Below, piece by piece: positions 51,284-63,996 of a stretch of DNA of 64,000 nucleotides. The position numbers and the translations under genes were made by a program. Each line of letters opens with the position of its first letter. Positions within the stretch are counted from its first letter, which is position 1. Location of the stretch: NCBI RefSeq assembly GCF_964204865.1, contig NC_135250.1, forward strand, positions 4,154,001 to 4,218,000, read 5' to 3'. This DNA is from Styela clava. Taxonomy: Eukaryota; Chordata; Ascidiacea; Stolidobranchia; Styelidae. The notes below the pieces were generated by a model. It was not told the DNA's origin, searched no databases, and saw only the letters and a list, made by a program, of their open reading frames with translations.

Positions 51284-54200
51284 CAGGGGCGGACACTTTC
51301 CATAATTTGGGGGGGGGGGGCGAACTTGGATTGCCTACCGAAAAACACCGCGCCGTGTATCGTCACGTAACAATAACCTGTCGATGTCATTCTCTAAGTA
51401 TTAGCATGTCATTTTGCTACTCATATATCGATTACCTAGGCTGCTTTGCTCGGACACGGAACTTGCGCGTCACTGAACCAATTTCTTGAATTCCGCGAGA
51501 ATTAGCCCACGGCTCTTGCTAACAAACAGAAAATAACAAATTTGAGGAGTCGTATTAGGTTATTGTTTCAATTCCTAGTTCTGCATAAAGCGCACTAACG
51601 CCGTTTCGTAAAATTAGAAATGCAAAACAAGGTAACAAGCTATTGTGCGAATTTTTTTCCTAAATTTTACCAAGGAGTTATCATTTGACTAGTAGAATTG
51701 CCATTATTGCCGATTTATTAAATCATCATTTGAACTCGAAATAACATTCAGGATTCACGCAATGACTTGCAGGGTTTTTATTTATAATTTAATACGAAAA
51801 TAAACAGGCACAAGTTCAGGCGCGCAGCCAGGATTTAAAAAAAAAGGCGGGGTCAAAGTCGGAACTTCCCATTGCCGTCTGCAACAAGCACCGCGATTAC
51901 GCGCTCGTTAAAAGAGCCGCCTATTTGAGCGTATAATGATTTTTCTGTCAATTCATGACAGCCACGAGATTCTAAAATGTCCTTATATATTAATTTATTT
52001 GTGTGCAACGTAACTCGCGGTTGCGACTTCTTACGTCAAAATAAAAATATTACTAAACTAAAGTACCACGGCGATATGTGTACATAAAAATATGAGATAA
52101 GCTGCCTGATGTATTTAATTTTAATACGTATTTTTGCAATCTTCCGAACTCGTTATCGCCGTTACAAAAATCTCGATATCTGATATAAAATCCCATATAG
52201 TACAATTTTAATTCATACAATGAAAATAATTATAAACTATACTAGTAAATCAAAAATACAAATTCACCGCCTCGAAATCCACGCGGAATGGTCGCCGCGA
52301 TTACGCCACTTGTTAAAAGAGCCGACTTTATCAACGAAAACTGATTTTTCACTTGTGCAAAGTAATCAATCGAAGACCGATACGGGCATATTCAAAATGT
52401 CTTGATTTATTAATTTAATTGTCTTCAACTTAAACTGCGGTTGAGTCGACAAAACAAGAGCCACTCTAAAACACGACGGCAATCCGCGGACATAAAAATG
52501 TGTGGTAAACTGCCCGTTTATATATTGTTTTGATCCGTATTTTTGCTATTTTGCGCATTCGATAAATTTGAGATGTACTTGTCTATGGTGGCCCATCGTT
52601 GTCACGTGTAAAATTTAAAAAAAAAATGAAAAAATAAAATAAAAAAGCGAAAATAAAAAAATAGTTGTGAAAAAACATGAAAATAATTAAAAAAAAAAAA
52701 TAAAAAAAAATTTAAATTAAAAAAAAAAATTGAAAAATAAAACAAACAAAAAAATTAAAAAAAAAATTAAAATTAAAAAAAAAAATTGAAAAAAAAAAAA
52801 AAAATTTGAAAAAAAAATTGGATAAAAAGAAAATAAAAAGGTTGACAACGATGGTCCGCCTCGTGGCCCATCGTTGTCACGCGTTTTTATTTTTAGAAAA
52901 TTTGATGCTGCTTGGGACCAACGTTTTCAGACTTAATCCTACACGCACAAATGTGTTTCCTGGGTTTCTAACTCACTACTGATTTTCATGACCAATATCC
53001 AATAAATTCAACATGAAAATGTTCTACAAATTCTCCATGCTACAAGTTCAACCACAAGCAATATATTTATAATAAGGATAAGAGAATATAGAATTGGATA
53101 CGAAAATTTGTTTTTACGTGTAGAATGTAATTTAATCGGAAAATGCTGCTTAACTGCTCAGACACTCGTGCGATGCCGGTACGGTATCGTCTGACCGTAC
53201 CGGTACCCATGCAATCACTCGTGAAAGAATGGGAGATGATGAGTGATTGTATGGCTACCGGTACGGTCAGACGCAAAGCGACTATAACCGACTACCGGTA
53301 TTTGGTAAGACGGTACGGTACCGGCATCGCGAGTGTCCAGACAACTGAGTAGTTAAGCAGCATTCTCCAATTAAATTACCTTATACACGTAAAAACAAAT
53401 TTTCCGAATTTTCGTATTCAATTCTATATTCTCTTATCATTATTATAAATATATTACTTCTTGTTGAACTTGTAGCATGGAGAATTTATAGAACATTTTC
53501 ATATTGAATATTGCTCAAGAAAATCAGTAGTGAGTTTGAAACCCAGGGAACACATTTGTGCGCGTAGGATTATGCCTGACAACGTTGGTCCCAAGCAGAA
53601 GCAAATTTTCTAAAAATAAAAACGCGTGACAACGATGGGCCACGAGGCGGACCATCGTTGTCAACCTTTTTATTTTCTTTTTATTCAATTTTTTTTTTAA
53701 TTTTTTTTTTTTTTAATTTTTTTTTTTTTTTTTCGTTTCTATTTATTTATTTTGTTTTAATTTTAATTTTTTTTTTAATTTTTTTTTTAATTATTTTTAT
53801 GTTTTTTTACAAAAAAATTTTTATTATCGGTTTTTTATTTTATTTTTTATTTTTATTTTCAATTTTACGCGTGACAACGATGGGCCACCATACTTGTCAC
53901 ACTGGCTCCGCTCAATCGCAATGTTGTCACTCCGATTATTTTCGAAGATAAAACCTTTCGAAAAATCCGTAAAGTTTCTGTCAATTCTCACGTAGTAAAA
54001 GTTATTTCAGTACAATAAAAATACATAAATAAATACAAAAAGTGATCGAATATACTTTAATTATCTTATATATCATCACAAACCGGGGAAAAGTCGCGTC
54101 CTCAGCTTTGTTTAATGTTAACAAGAAAATTTTCGACGTCAATTTAAAAGTAAGGGATAAAAAGGCAAATCCCGCTCACAATTGCCCGTGTTTCGATTTT

Positions 54201-54877
54201 AGTGACGAAATGTTTTTAAAGGTCAAGCAAACATAACTTGTGCCGTAGGCACATTTTCGATGCCTAGAAAAGCGTTTTTAGACTGTCGCGGGCCTCAACA
54301 AAACTTATATTGTTTACAGTTTTATTTTTAGTATTTTATATTGCCACTTTTCAACTTTTCGACATAGTAAATGCTTTGATCTTTGCCCGCAAATTATGCT
54401 GGGCCTTGCACGAAATCCATAACGTGAAAAGATACGTCCAGCGGTGAAAATTGTTTATAACAACTTTAGATCTAGTTAATTTTTTAGCGATAATAATTAA
54501 TTGTTGTAATGAAACACAGTTTGCCACTTTCACTTCTCTCGCAAGTGCCAACAATAACACTATTGAAAGATTTTGACAATGAGAAAATCATGTTAAATTG
54601 TACAAAAATGAATTAGTTGTGTAAAACCGTGGCGTGTGATCGGCGGTGCGTTTGAAGACGGAGTATTACCCATGCGGGCGCGCATGTTTCACAAAATTGT
54701 GAGGTGCTCGGAAGGCGATCTGGTCCAAATTATTGTAAGAAAACATTTATAATATCGGTAACTATTACCGTTTAATTGCGCTTGACTATCGCACTTTTCG
54801 GAAATGATAATTTTGTAAGGCGGAAACAACATGTATTACATTTTTTTGCGAAATTATTGGGGGGGCGACCGCCCCTG
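51284..54877. mobile_element. 3.6-kb hAT-type element without visible transposase
   Basis: The termini CAGGGGCGGAC and GACCGCCCCTG are inverted repeats with G-rich tracts just inside both ends. The perfect 8-bp duplication GTTTTAGG flanks it (51276-51283 and 54878-54885). The interior is AT-rich, with a core at 51900-52350 that shares ATTACGC and AAAGAGCCG words with the 1.8-kb element at 35056. A 1.3-kb fold-back element lies inside (52586-53890). No long ORF or transposase motif is seen, so it depends on another source. Confidence 0.85.
52586..53890. mobile_element. 1.3-kb fold-back (long inverted repeat) element with TA flanks
   Basis: The termini TGGTGGCCCATCGTTGTCAC and GTGACAACGATGGGCCACCA are perfect inverted repeats flanked by TA on both sides. 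The arms (about 52586-53220 and 53240-53890) are complementary along nearly their whole length. Each arm has an outer A- or T-rich tract of about 220 bases bounded on both sides by the CCATCGTTGTCA motif, giving four copies in all. It is inserted within the 51284-54877 element. The ORF of mostly Phe/Ile near 53658 is a translation of the T-rich arm. Confidence 0.88.
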
Positions 54878-54885
54878 GTTTTAGG

Positions 54886-55819
54886 GGATATTTCCACATT
54901 GAGGGGGTGGTGTATATTTTGTTGGTGATAAAACATGTATTTGACTGGAGCATTTGCACCGGCATATATACGCCACTTTGAATATGTAAGTTAAGAAGAC
55001 CATCTCAATTTTAGGGGGGCAATAGGGAAATCAGTGGTAAAGTGAACAGCTGTTTATTCTTCTTCTATTCAATAACGCCAAAGCATTGGTTCATCCTGAC
55101 CAAATAACTGTATGTAGCTTCAAGATAAAACAAAGTTCTAGATTTGATAACATTTATTTTAGTTCACCACAACAATGAGTAAGACTTCTACAAAGTTTCA
55201 AACTTTTTCATAAATAAATGATTGCAGCAGGTTTAAATACACATAATATGATCATTTGTATAACTTTATTGTCTGCTGCAAAGAGGTTCAGGATTTGAAA
55301 AATTGGGAATTGTTTTTATTTTGCTTGGTTGAAAGATGTTTATATATAGAATGCACAAAATCAGATCTACACAAAATCCGTACGTCTGCTATTTGCTTAT
55401 TGAGTGGTGAATTTTGTTGCATTTCAAATAATTGTTTACATCAGACAAATTGGTAAGCCAAAATTAAGCTTATATATTTACTTGGTCTGACGTAATACCT
55501 AGTCGAATAATATTCATATGAAAGCCGTTGACTATTTAAATAGCATTTAAAAACTTTAACATTGGCATATGATTTTCAAACATAGAGACAATAACATATG
55601 GGAACAGAAATACAACATTGTAGAAGAAGAAAAAAATTAAAAAGGTCGGGTGCTATTCCTGAAAAGCAACACCTAATAAAGTTGTAGAATGGTGGCAAAG
55701 CAGCAATCTGAATCCCAGGCTCCAACGATCTTTTATCAAACAAGGTTCCTATATTCGTTCAGTCTCGTGATGTAGTCTTATACCATGATATAGTTAATTG
55801 CACAAAGCTGTTTATTTAA
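54886..55819. other. FARSA downstream region
   Basis: AT-rich with short G runs near 54900 and 55015, no recognised gene. TTTATT at 55811-55816 gives AATAAA on the minus strand four bases after the FARSA stop; a second lies near 55155-55160. Confidence 0.35.
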
Positions 55820-57307
55820 TCAAAAGTCCATTCTACAGACAGGGTTATCTTGTACCATTTGTAAATTGATTTTATGGCCGACCAAATCCCTGATATTATC
55901 TATACCATATTTTATCATTGTCGGACGTTCTAATGACAAACCCCATGCGATAACATTAACATCTTCCGGAAGGCCCATTGGTAATAACATTTCGGGTCGG
56001 AAAATTCCAGAATTTCCAACTTCTACCCATTTTTTGAGTCCTTCGTGGTAGCTGAATATTTCCATTGATGGTTCAGTGTATGGGTTGTAAGCTGGCTTGA
56101 AACGTAACTTTGTAATACCAAGTTTATGAAAGAACGCTTGTAGCACTCCCATAAGATCTCCAAGAGTTACGCTGTAATCTGCAACTACACCTTCCACTTG
56201 GTGGAACTCGGCGAGATGAGTTGCATCCAAAGATTCGTTTCGAAACACTCTATCTATTGAGAAGTATTTACTGGGTTTAAATCCTTCTTTAGCAAGTTTA
56301 TACAGCATCCTGGCGCTCACAGCTGTAGTGTGAGTACGAAGTAAATTTTTCTTCGCTTCCGAGTACTTCCAGTCGTAACAATACCCTTGCGAACCGAAAC
56401 CACCTTCTGAGTGAACTCTTTTAACTTTTTCTGCATAGTCAGCTGGAAAAGTGTCACACTCCGCAGGGTCGGAAATGAAAAAAGTGTCATGAGCGTCTCT
56501 AGCTGGATGTTGCTGAGGTTGGAACAAGGCGTCAAAATTCCAGAATGAGCTTTCTACATAATTATTCGTTGGCATTTCTGTGAACCCCATTTCAAGAAAT
56601 ATTTGTCGATAAACAGATCGTACTTTCAAAAGGGGATGCAAGTGTCCTGCTGAAGGTTTGATACCCATCGCAGAGTAGTTGTAATCTTTAAAAGTTGTTG
56701 TTTTCCATGAGCCATCTTGTATCATTTGAGCTGTGAGATCCGTTGCTGCCTTCTCAATTTTCGTTGTGAACTTTTCACCTTTCGTAACATCAAAACTCTT
56801 TATAGTAACTTCCTCCACTAATTTACGTTTTTTCAACTCCGCCCTATCTTTGTCAGGAATGGGAGATCCTTGTTTTATTCTTGATAAATTATCTCTAACA
56901 ATATCAGTTGGGTTTACGCCATCAGCGACAAAAATCTTCGGTGCGCCACCCGATTTGTCCACTTTGATCCATCTATTAGACATCGCCTTGCTGAAGCCAA
57001 TTTTATCATTTTTATCTTTCACCAGTTCAGATTGCGCAATACCATCTGCTGGAACTCTTTTGAAAATATTAAACTCATAACTTCCACTTGATTCGAGCTT
57101 TTTACCCTCGGTTGAGAGAACCCAATTTTTGTCTGTTTTCTGTGAGGCGTCTATCACGCCTTCATGAACTTGTAAGCTTTTTATTAAACCGACAATTTTT
57201 TGATGTTCCAAATTTTTGGTTTTTGCGTATGAAATTGAGTTGACACGTTCATTCAATTCCAAGAATTGCAATAACTCAGTTGCCATATCTACTTCTTTCT
57301 CAGTCAT
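55820..57307 (-). CDS. FARSA: Cytosolic phenylalanyl-tRNA synthetase alpha subunit (FARSA), 495 aa, intronless
   Basis: The ORF matches the whole alpha subunit (human 508 aa). The N-terminal third contains winged-helix-like tRNA-binding domains (about 1-150). The class II catalytic core follows: motif 1 around [19 protein letters not shown] (224-242), motif 2 with [19 protein letters not shown] (355-373), and motif 3 [19 protein letters not shown] (456-474). The Phe-site stretch [16 protein letters not shown] (403-418) is intact. With the beta subunit it forms an (alpha-beta)2 enzyme that charges tRNA-Phe. The first ATG (57305-57307) is used; Met 8 is an alternative. A pyrimidine-rich acceptor (CATTTCAG read on the minus strand, at 57323-57330) lies 15 bases upstream. 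No introns. It is head-to-head with PSMD12. Confidence 0.95.
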   Translation of the reverse strand: MTEKEVDMATELLQFLELNERVNSISYAKTKNLEHQKIVGLIKSLQVHEGVIDASQKTDKNWVLSTEGKKLESSGSYEFNIFKRVPADGIAQSELVKDKNDKIGFSKAMSNRWIKVDKSGGAPKIFVADGVNPTDIVRDNLSRIKQGSPIPDKDRAELKKRKLVEEVTIKSFDVTKGEKFTTKIEKAATDLTAQMIQDGSWKTTTFKDYNYSAMGIKPSAGHLHPLLKVRSVYRQIFLEMGFTEMPTNNYVESSFWNFDALFQPQQHPARDAHDTFFISDPAECDTFPADYAEKVKRVHSEGGFGSQGYCYDWKYSEAKKNLLRTHTTAVSARMLYKLAKEGFKPSKYFSIDRVFRNESLDATHLAEFHQVEGVVADYSVTLGDLMGVLQAFFHKLGITKLRFKPAYNPYTEPSMEIFSYHEGLKKWVEVGNSGIFRPEMLLPMGLPEDVNVIAWGLSLERPTMIKYGIDNIRDLVGHKINLQMVQDNPVCRMDF

Positions 57308-58313
57308 ATTTACTGAATAGTGCTGAAATGAATTACGATAAGTTGTAATGCACTAGCGACTAGCCTAGTAAAAAAAAAGACATTTCATTAAACCAATGGC
57401 AGAATGGCACAGCTCCAGCAATAATTTGCTTTCTATAGGCTCTGCATAAACTTTCAATAGACTTATAGAGTTATGCTCGAAGAGTCAAATATATGGACAC
57501 GAAAAAATAATACTGTAATAGCCTTCTAGCGAAAAATACAATTTTCAATCACTGAAAATTGCAAAGCAATTGGTGATCCAGTTGGTAAAAAAAAGTCATT
57601 TTTTCATAACGATAAGAAGAAAAATACCGAGAAAAACAACAACAAAAAATAAAACGATGCATGGATCCACTTGTGTGTCCAATAAATACTACCGCCTGCC
57701 TGCATGATGTAACACTTCGAAATTATGAAGTGGACACCCTACTCTCCAACGTGGATAAACATTTGAATGTACCAAATTTATCTCCGCGAGTGGGCGCAAG
57801 TGACCATTGTGCAAGGAGTCGTATCCGGTTGCTTGATTGTTCATTTTTCGTGAATGTTGCAACGGAATTGTGCATCGAAGGTTATAACACGAAACTTTGC
57901 TTATTTTGATGAGTTTTAAAAAAAATTGGCAGAAGATGTCGTTTTACCACTTTTTTATACTTGTGTTCAAAGTTGAATTTTACAATATTTAGAAAGTTTT
58001 GGTCTAATTATACATAAAATCCAATCTTGCGAGAGGCAAAGAATAGCTCAAAAATTAACAAATATATCTATTTAAAATATAGTTAGTCATTTTAAGCAGG
58101 CTTGTTTATATATTTACGTTAATATAAAAATTTAACCCGATATCACCATCCGCAATTTGTTGAGGGTTTCACTAGGTGGCGACATTTTTGCTTAGTAATA
58201 CTGATAACATTACTCGGCATAATCTGAGTTGAGCGTTTTGTTGTAGTCTGCTGTTCTGCGCTTGAATACCATTGATAATTTCTCTTGTACAACGCGATTT
58301 TGGGAAATAAATA
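57308..58313. promoter_or_regulatory. Shared upstream region of FARSA and PSMD12
   Basis: This 1-kb gap between divergent start codons must contain both promoters. It is AT-rich apart from a GC-richer patch at 57650-57860. I see no TATA box that I would trust. The 82-codon ORF at 57661 has no recognisable similarity and is unlikely to be a gene. Confidence 0.4.
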
Positions 58314-61300
58314 ATGGCGTCCGAAGGTAAACTAGAGAAAATGGAAGTTGATTACTCAACAACGGTGGACAGGGTAATTCCAGAATGCCAACAAGTTGCA
58401 GCGGTGAGAACTGTTTTGCATTGTAGCAGAATTTAGGATTTTTTCGTTTTGTAATAGATTCCTGTGTTGCTATTTCATTATCCAGGTCTACTTTATTATA
58501 ATTTACGAGCCATGTTCACAACCACTGTATTTCGTGCCAATCATCTTTTGTTTATTAATTATCACCAGGTAAGACGATTGCCTTACCGATATCAAACGGT
58601 AAAATCTTATCTAATCTTAAACCATTAGTGTTTTTGTGTTTCCTGATTCTATTCAGACCCCTTGGACAGTGGTTCTTAATGTATGGGTCGCGACCCAAAC
58701 ATGGGTCGCGGAAGGTTTAAGAATGGGTCGCGACAAGGTCGTCAATCTAAGAGGAGAAGGACGAACTTTCAGCTTTCCCAATGTTTCAATTTAGCTTCTA
58801 AACTCTGGTATTTAAAAATAATGAAATATAAAATTTCATTCACGGGGAGAACTGTCTTGAGCTCATTGTTACATCACAATTCTGATATGCCAGTCACGTG
58901 TATTATTTTTATGGTATCGGTAACCATGCACGTCGCTTGTCGTTGTGTTAACCGCGTGGAATGTCGTCGTAGTGGATTAAAATAACCAAAAATGGGTGTC
59001 TTTTTGGTAATGTAAATTGTAATAGACGACGCAATGAAAAAGCTCGCTTCTCGACATTGGATTATTCAATATCTAGAGAAAATGTGACTTCTCGAGGCAC
59101 CATTTACTGCGAACGAAGCAGTGTGTGCACATTTGATGAGGAAAAAAGTTGTATATTGCGAGAGATACCGAAGGCCAGCTAGGATGTCATGTTTGCGACA
59201 GACAGCGGACACCTTTTCTGCAACAATTCGCGACAAGGCACTTGTGCGAGCGAGGATATTTGGCACTGACGGTTATCAAAACTAAGCTCGCAATTGCCTC
59301 GATACCCGTGACAACTTGCGTATTGCGTTAAGTAAAATAGAGCTGTGTATTGAAGATATAATGAAAAGGAAATTTCAGTTTCATCAATCTCACTGAGTCA
59401 ATGGACTGTTTCTAATAAATAGTTGTCTGTATTTGAGTCAAACTGTACTAACATTAAAAACACATTTTGCGTTATTTAGGATTGGGTCGCGAGTATTCAT
59501 AAAACTCAGATTTGGGTCGCGCTCGAAAAAGTTTAAGAACCACTGCCTTGGAACAATTCTTTCAGTAGTCGCATGTTTCTTTTGTATTATCTAGTTTCGG
59601 CCGTATTATTTGAAAAATGAGGTTTAGTAATTTTTGCCTTTTTACTTTAGCGATAGATATTTATTTAGACTACTATTCTGTATTTCAGGATGGAAAACTC
59701 AATGATGCCGTGGATAAATTATTGGCACTAGAAAAACAGACAAGATTGGTGAGTAGGTTAACGTTTGCCTAAACCTGTAAACCAACTTTTCTTCGTTCTT
59801 ATATGACTGGAAAGAAATTATATATTGAAATCCGTCGATAATTCTGAATGCTCTTGAACTTTCCTTCACAGCTGTAATGTTTATGCAAATATGTCTGTAT
59901 GTGTCATGATATTTATGTCTCCCCAGACCTCACAAAGTTCATTTTTCAAACTTGAAAATTATTCTGGGAAGTTGACTAAGATTTTGCAGCTCTTTTTTTC
60001 TGACTCTTTTCCATTTTGATCCTGAGGCAATTTTTTTGAGGCGTTCCAAAAATGATCATATACACAACAAATAGTTTTGTAATTTCGACTTTTTTTTAAG
60101 GCTGGTGATATGATCTCGACCGGGAAACTTCTTGTGACCATTGTGAAACTCTGCTTTGAAGCAAAAGAATGGGACATGCTCAACGATAATATTATTGTCA
60201 TCACGAAGAAAAGAAGCCAACTCAAACAAGTATGTTTAGATGTTTTTGATAAATTTTTCTCTAGACAAGGCTTTGACCAGCACACATTTATGTATAAAGA
60301 ATGAAAAAGACAAAATTCTTTTATAAGGGTAGGTTCAGCTCACTCAAGTTAATATACTTATATATTTATTTATATGCTCAAATGATTGCTGTTAAAAAAA
60401 TATCAAATTGAAAGAAAAAATGACAATATCTTGTGATGATCGTCCGAAATAACTTCCTCCCTCACTTTCTATAATATCTACTATAGTTATGCACAAGTAT
60501 TTGTACAGTTTTGATTAATTTATATTATATGTACATAAATAAGTATTATAGATATAGTAATAATGATAATAAACAACTAATAAATATAAATACTATAGCA
60601 AATACAAGGCTAAATTTCTCTCCAAGAAGAACAAAATTCTTCCAGGATTTCCCAGTTGGGCAACGTATGTTTCTAAACCTTAACTTTTTAAGTCTAGTTG
60701 AACATTTTTGAATCATAAATGACTTTTATTACTTATCGATCTTAAGGTTAGTAATATGTTGATAGGTATTTGTCTGTCTGTATGTCTGTTTGTCTGTATG
60801 TTAGATGCACGCGATATCTCACGAAAGCGAGGTTGAATCTGCTCCAAATTTTGCATGTGCATTCATCATAGCTCGGATCAGAAGCCTATTAATTTTGGAT
60901 GGATTATGTCTTATAATTAGCGAGTTATTAAATAATTAGTGATGGGACACACAGTGTCACTATGGAGTAAGACCACTGTTTTTGGGGAACCCCTAACCTT
61001 CGATTGATAAGTCTTCGGTTTCTAACCGATATTCTAGTTTTCCTTCTTATTCAAGTTCTAATAAATAGTAATTCATTGCATATGTCTATGTATTTCATTA
61101 TGTAAACATGTCGCCCCTTGTTAAAATTTACATTCGTTTTTCAGGCAGTTGCAAAGATGGTTCAAGAATGCTATAAATATGTTGATCAAACACCTGATAT
61201 GGAAACTAAATTAAAATTGATTGATACATTGAGAACAGTAACTGAAGGAAAGGTAACAGATTTTGAATACTTTTTTATTACTATTGAAGTATTACGAGAA

Positions 61301-63846
61301 GTATTTGGTTTAGCTTATTATAAGAAATTTCTAACAGTGACAATTTTTACTCTCATAGAGCCACTAGTAGTTTTGTTCCTAGGATATTCACTTCAAGCAA
61401 TTTGGCCTTAACAAAATAAAAGGAGTTAACTTGGGTAAAAATAAAATCACCTCTTTAAATCTGTTTATATTGAGTTGAGTTAGGTCGTCATCCTACCTTT
61501 AAACTTACCTATTGTAACCAAAGATAACAGAATAAAAACTTAGCGAAATAAAAAATTAGCTGTGTCTTTTTATTTGGGTAGCAAAGTATTGTAAATGTTA
61601 ACTTGTCTAAAATGAATATTCATCAATTAGTTTTCCACAAGTTTTTAGTAGCTAACAAACTGATTCATTTGATTAAGTGAAATTGGCTGTGCATTCATAT
61701 CTGAAGTAATGAACTCTTCGTTCTTTTTTTATTTTGTTTGAACTTTCGCAGTGTAATCAATGGCAAATGTGTTTACAATGCTTAGAGAGACGCTCCAACA
61801 GTCAAGCTGGCTGTTTTTTGAAACCTTATTTTTCAATTCTTAGATTTACGTTGAAATTGAAAGAGCAAGATTGACAAGAATTTTAGCAAAAATCAAAGAA
61901 GATCGAGGTGAAATTGCTGAAGCTGCAAGTATACTGCAGGAATTACAAGTAAGATAATTGCTGATATTTCAAATCCAGAACTTTATAGTGATGTTTTCAA
62001 TTTAAATACATTTAAATATTATCAATTTATCGGTGCCTTTATCACACACTTTATAAATGTGTTATTTAATATTAATTTGAGATGAGCTTATTCCCCCGAA
62101 AAAAATATTCATTACAATTAAAAGAGAGGAACAAATTACACGAGCACTTTGCCATGACCCCTACGACGACCAGGGACGCAGTTTGATGATTCCTGGTTTA
62201 AAACACATGGTAAATGGGAATGAAGGTTCATTTCTTTTTAGTAGGCTGTGTATGCCATTGATAAAAAAGAGTCAAAATAAGGGCATTTCTTTTAAATCTT
62301 CTTTTTTAATTTTTGATTTCTTTCAAGGCAGACCTAAAAACTATCCTTTATATGGCCCTACTCATGTGACAGAAACAATATTATGAATAAATTTTTCTTT
62401 CATTTGTTGGAAATCATTCATTTTACTGTCATTTACTTTTTGTTAATATTTCACTTTTTACCTAAATTAGCCCTGAAGCATGACTCAGGTGATATAAATT
62501 ACAAATCAAATTTGTTGGTTGAAACAATTTATTTCACTGTATTCTATCATTTTATCTTTATATTATTAATTAAAGTTTTATGTGAAATTTTTTTTTTTCA
62601 ATAACTACAATACTTTATCTTTCGTTGTCCTAATCTTAGGTTGAAACATTTGGAAGTATGGAGCGTAAAGAAAAAGTTGAGTTCATACTTGAGCAGATGA
62701 GATTATGTCTTGCAAAGAAGGACTACATTCGAGCTCAAATCATCAGCAAAAAAATTAGCATCAAATATTTTGAATCTGAGGACGAAGAAATTCAAGTGAG
62801 ACTCGCTGTTTTTGCAGCTCATATTTCCGGAAATTTTTTATATTATCCCCCATCTCTTTCACAGATATCCATGTAGTCAATTTAGATCTAACTTTGGCCA
62901 ATTCCGGCCTGTTGGGTGATTCATTCTGACTTGCCTGAAAGTTTTGTTAGCGTCCTAATAAGGTCTTTTTAATGTTATTTTTTGTTTATAGCTCATGCAC
63001 TCTTACCATTCTGTTCATAAAATGTAATATTTTACGTCACACTTATATGGCCAACTGGTCTGGCCGCTGGTCCAAAAATCTTGCTCACTTCTGATATAGA
63101 TAGTTTGCCAAGGTCATCTGATCCCCGTTGCGGCAAGAAAGAAGCGTGAAACCAAGTTAATTGTGTGAGACTATCCAAGAATACACAATTAAATTATGTA
63201 TGGATTCAGACTTTCATAAGTTCTATTTCAGCCAAACATATGTAAAACAGTATAGAATCGTTGCCATAGAGTCGGGCCTATGAATTTTTTTTATCACAAA
63301 TTGATTCTTCACATTAATGTCATTTGTGTTGTTGTGTTCTAAATCCAGATGAAACATAATTCATCCTCGTTGGTTAGGCACATAAATTGATTTGCATTGG
63401 ATGAGGGTCCGTAAAAAATGGGATTTGCAAACGGGTCTGCGGCCTAAAAAGTTTGGGAAACACTGCCGTAAAGTAACACTCTACCCACTAGGCCTGACAT
63501 TAATAAACTACGCGTGCCAAATCCAGCCCGTTGGGTAATTCAATCTGTCCTGCCTGATGCTGCCACAACCAAACTAAAACCAAATTTTGATGTTTTAACT
63601 AAAAAATAGCTCAAGGAAATTGTTGAGATTGTGATTAAACTTAGTTTTGGCACGAGGCCCACACCTGCACTAGACAATCTACTAGTTTAATAAATTTCGT
63701 CCTTTTTTTAGAAACTGAAACTACGATACTACGAAATGATGATAGAACTGGACTTGTCAGAGAATTCCTATTTATCAACTTGCAAGCATTTTAAAGCTGT
63801 TTACGATACACCGCTCATTCAGAATGATCCGATGAAATGTCAACAG
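58314..63846 (+). CDS. PSMD12: PSMD12 / Rpn5, 26S proteasome lid subunit, first seven exons (cut by right edge)
   Basis: Seven exons join in phase 0 with GT-AG introns: 58314-58403, 59689-59748, 60101-60229, 61145-61252, 61844-61948, 62640-62795, 63712-63846, giving 261 codons of about 456. The start [19 protein letters not shown] and later blocks ([53 protein letters not shown]) match PSMD12. These are the N-terminal helical repeats; the PCI domain lies beyond the window. Rpn5 is a PCI subunit of the regulatory lid that holds the lid together and contacts the Rpn11 deubiquitinase region. All introns keep phase 0, so single exons could be skipped without frame loss. Introns carry a hAT element, a 300-bp repeat and other repeat fragments. 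Confidence 0.95.
58667..59545. mobile_element. 879-bp hAT-type element in PSMD12 intron 1
   Basis: The ends CAGTGGTTCTTAA and TTAAGAACCACTG are perfect inverted repeats, with GGGTCGCG words just inside. CCTTGGA (58660-58666 and 59546-59552) is duplicated at the flanks. The small ORFs inside are not recognisably transposase. Confidence 0.85.
60725..61040 (+). repeat. 300-bp interspersed repeat, copy D (PSMD12 intron 3)
   Basis: Same family as 18265, 30927 and 37007, in the same orientation as its host gene. The central palindrome is changed to GGGGAACCCC. Confidence 0.65.
62890..63660. repeat. Repeat fragments in PSMD12 intron 6
   Basis: 62905-63100 and 63505-63660 resemble different parts of the 21965-22260 repeat (CAAAAATCTTGCTCAC and CTGATGCTGCCACAACCA). 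Between them, TAAAAAGTTTGGGAAACACTG (63448-63468) looks like a right-hand hAT end. Boundaries are not clear. Confidence 0.45.
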
Positions 63847-63893
63847 GTATATTTGCTTCATTTTTTTAATGGTTTATTTGATATTGGAAAGGG

Positions 63894-63996
63894 GGGGCTC
63901 CCGAAGTATGCGAACCAAGAGGGCGGACATCGGAATGTAATATGTGTACTAGGTTAGGGTTAGGCCATAATTTTAGGTATAAATACTACGGGAGGC
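63894..63996. mobile_element. Short CTCC-AGAAGT MITE copy (PSMD12 intron 7)
   Basis: The ends GCTCCCGAAGTATGCGAACC and GGTATAAATACTACGGGAG are inverted repeats around a GGTTAGGGTTAGG core, as in the copy at 31458. It ends just before the window edge. Confidence 0.65.

Noticed and set aside
53658-53951. Phe/Ile-rich 97-codon ORF that looks like a membrane protein
   Set aside because: It is the translation of the T-rich arm of the fold-back element.
57661-57909. 82-codon ORF between FARSA and PSMD12
   Set aside because: No recognisable similarity and it occupies the shared promoter gap.
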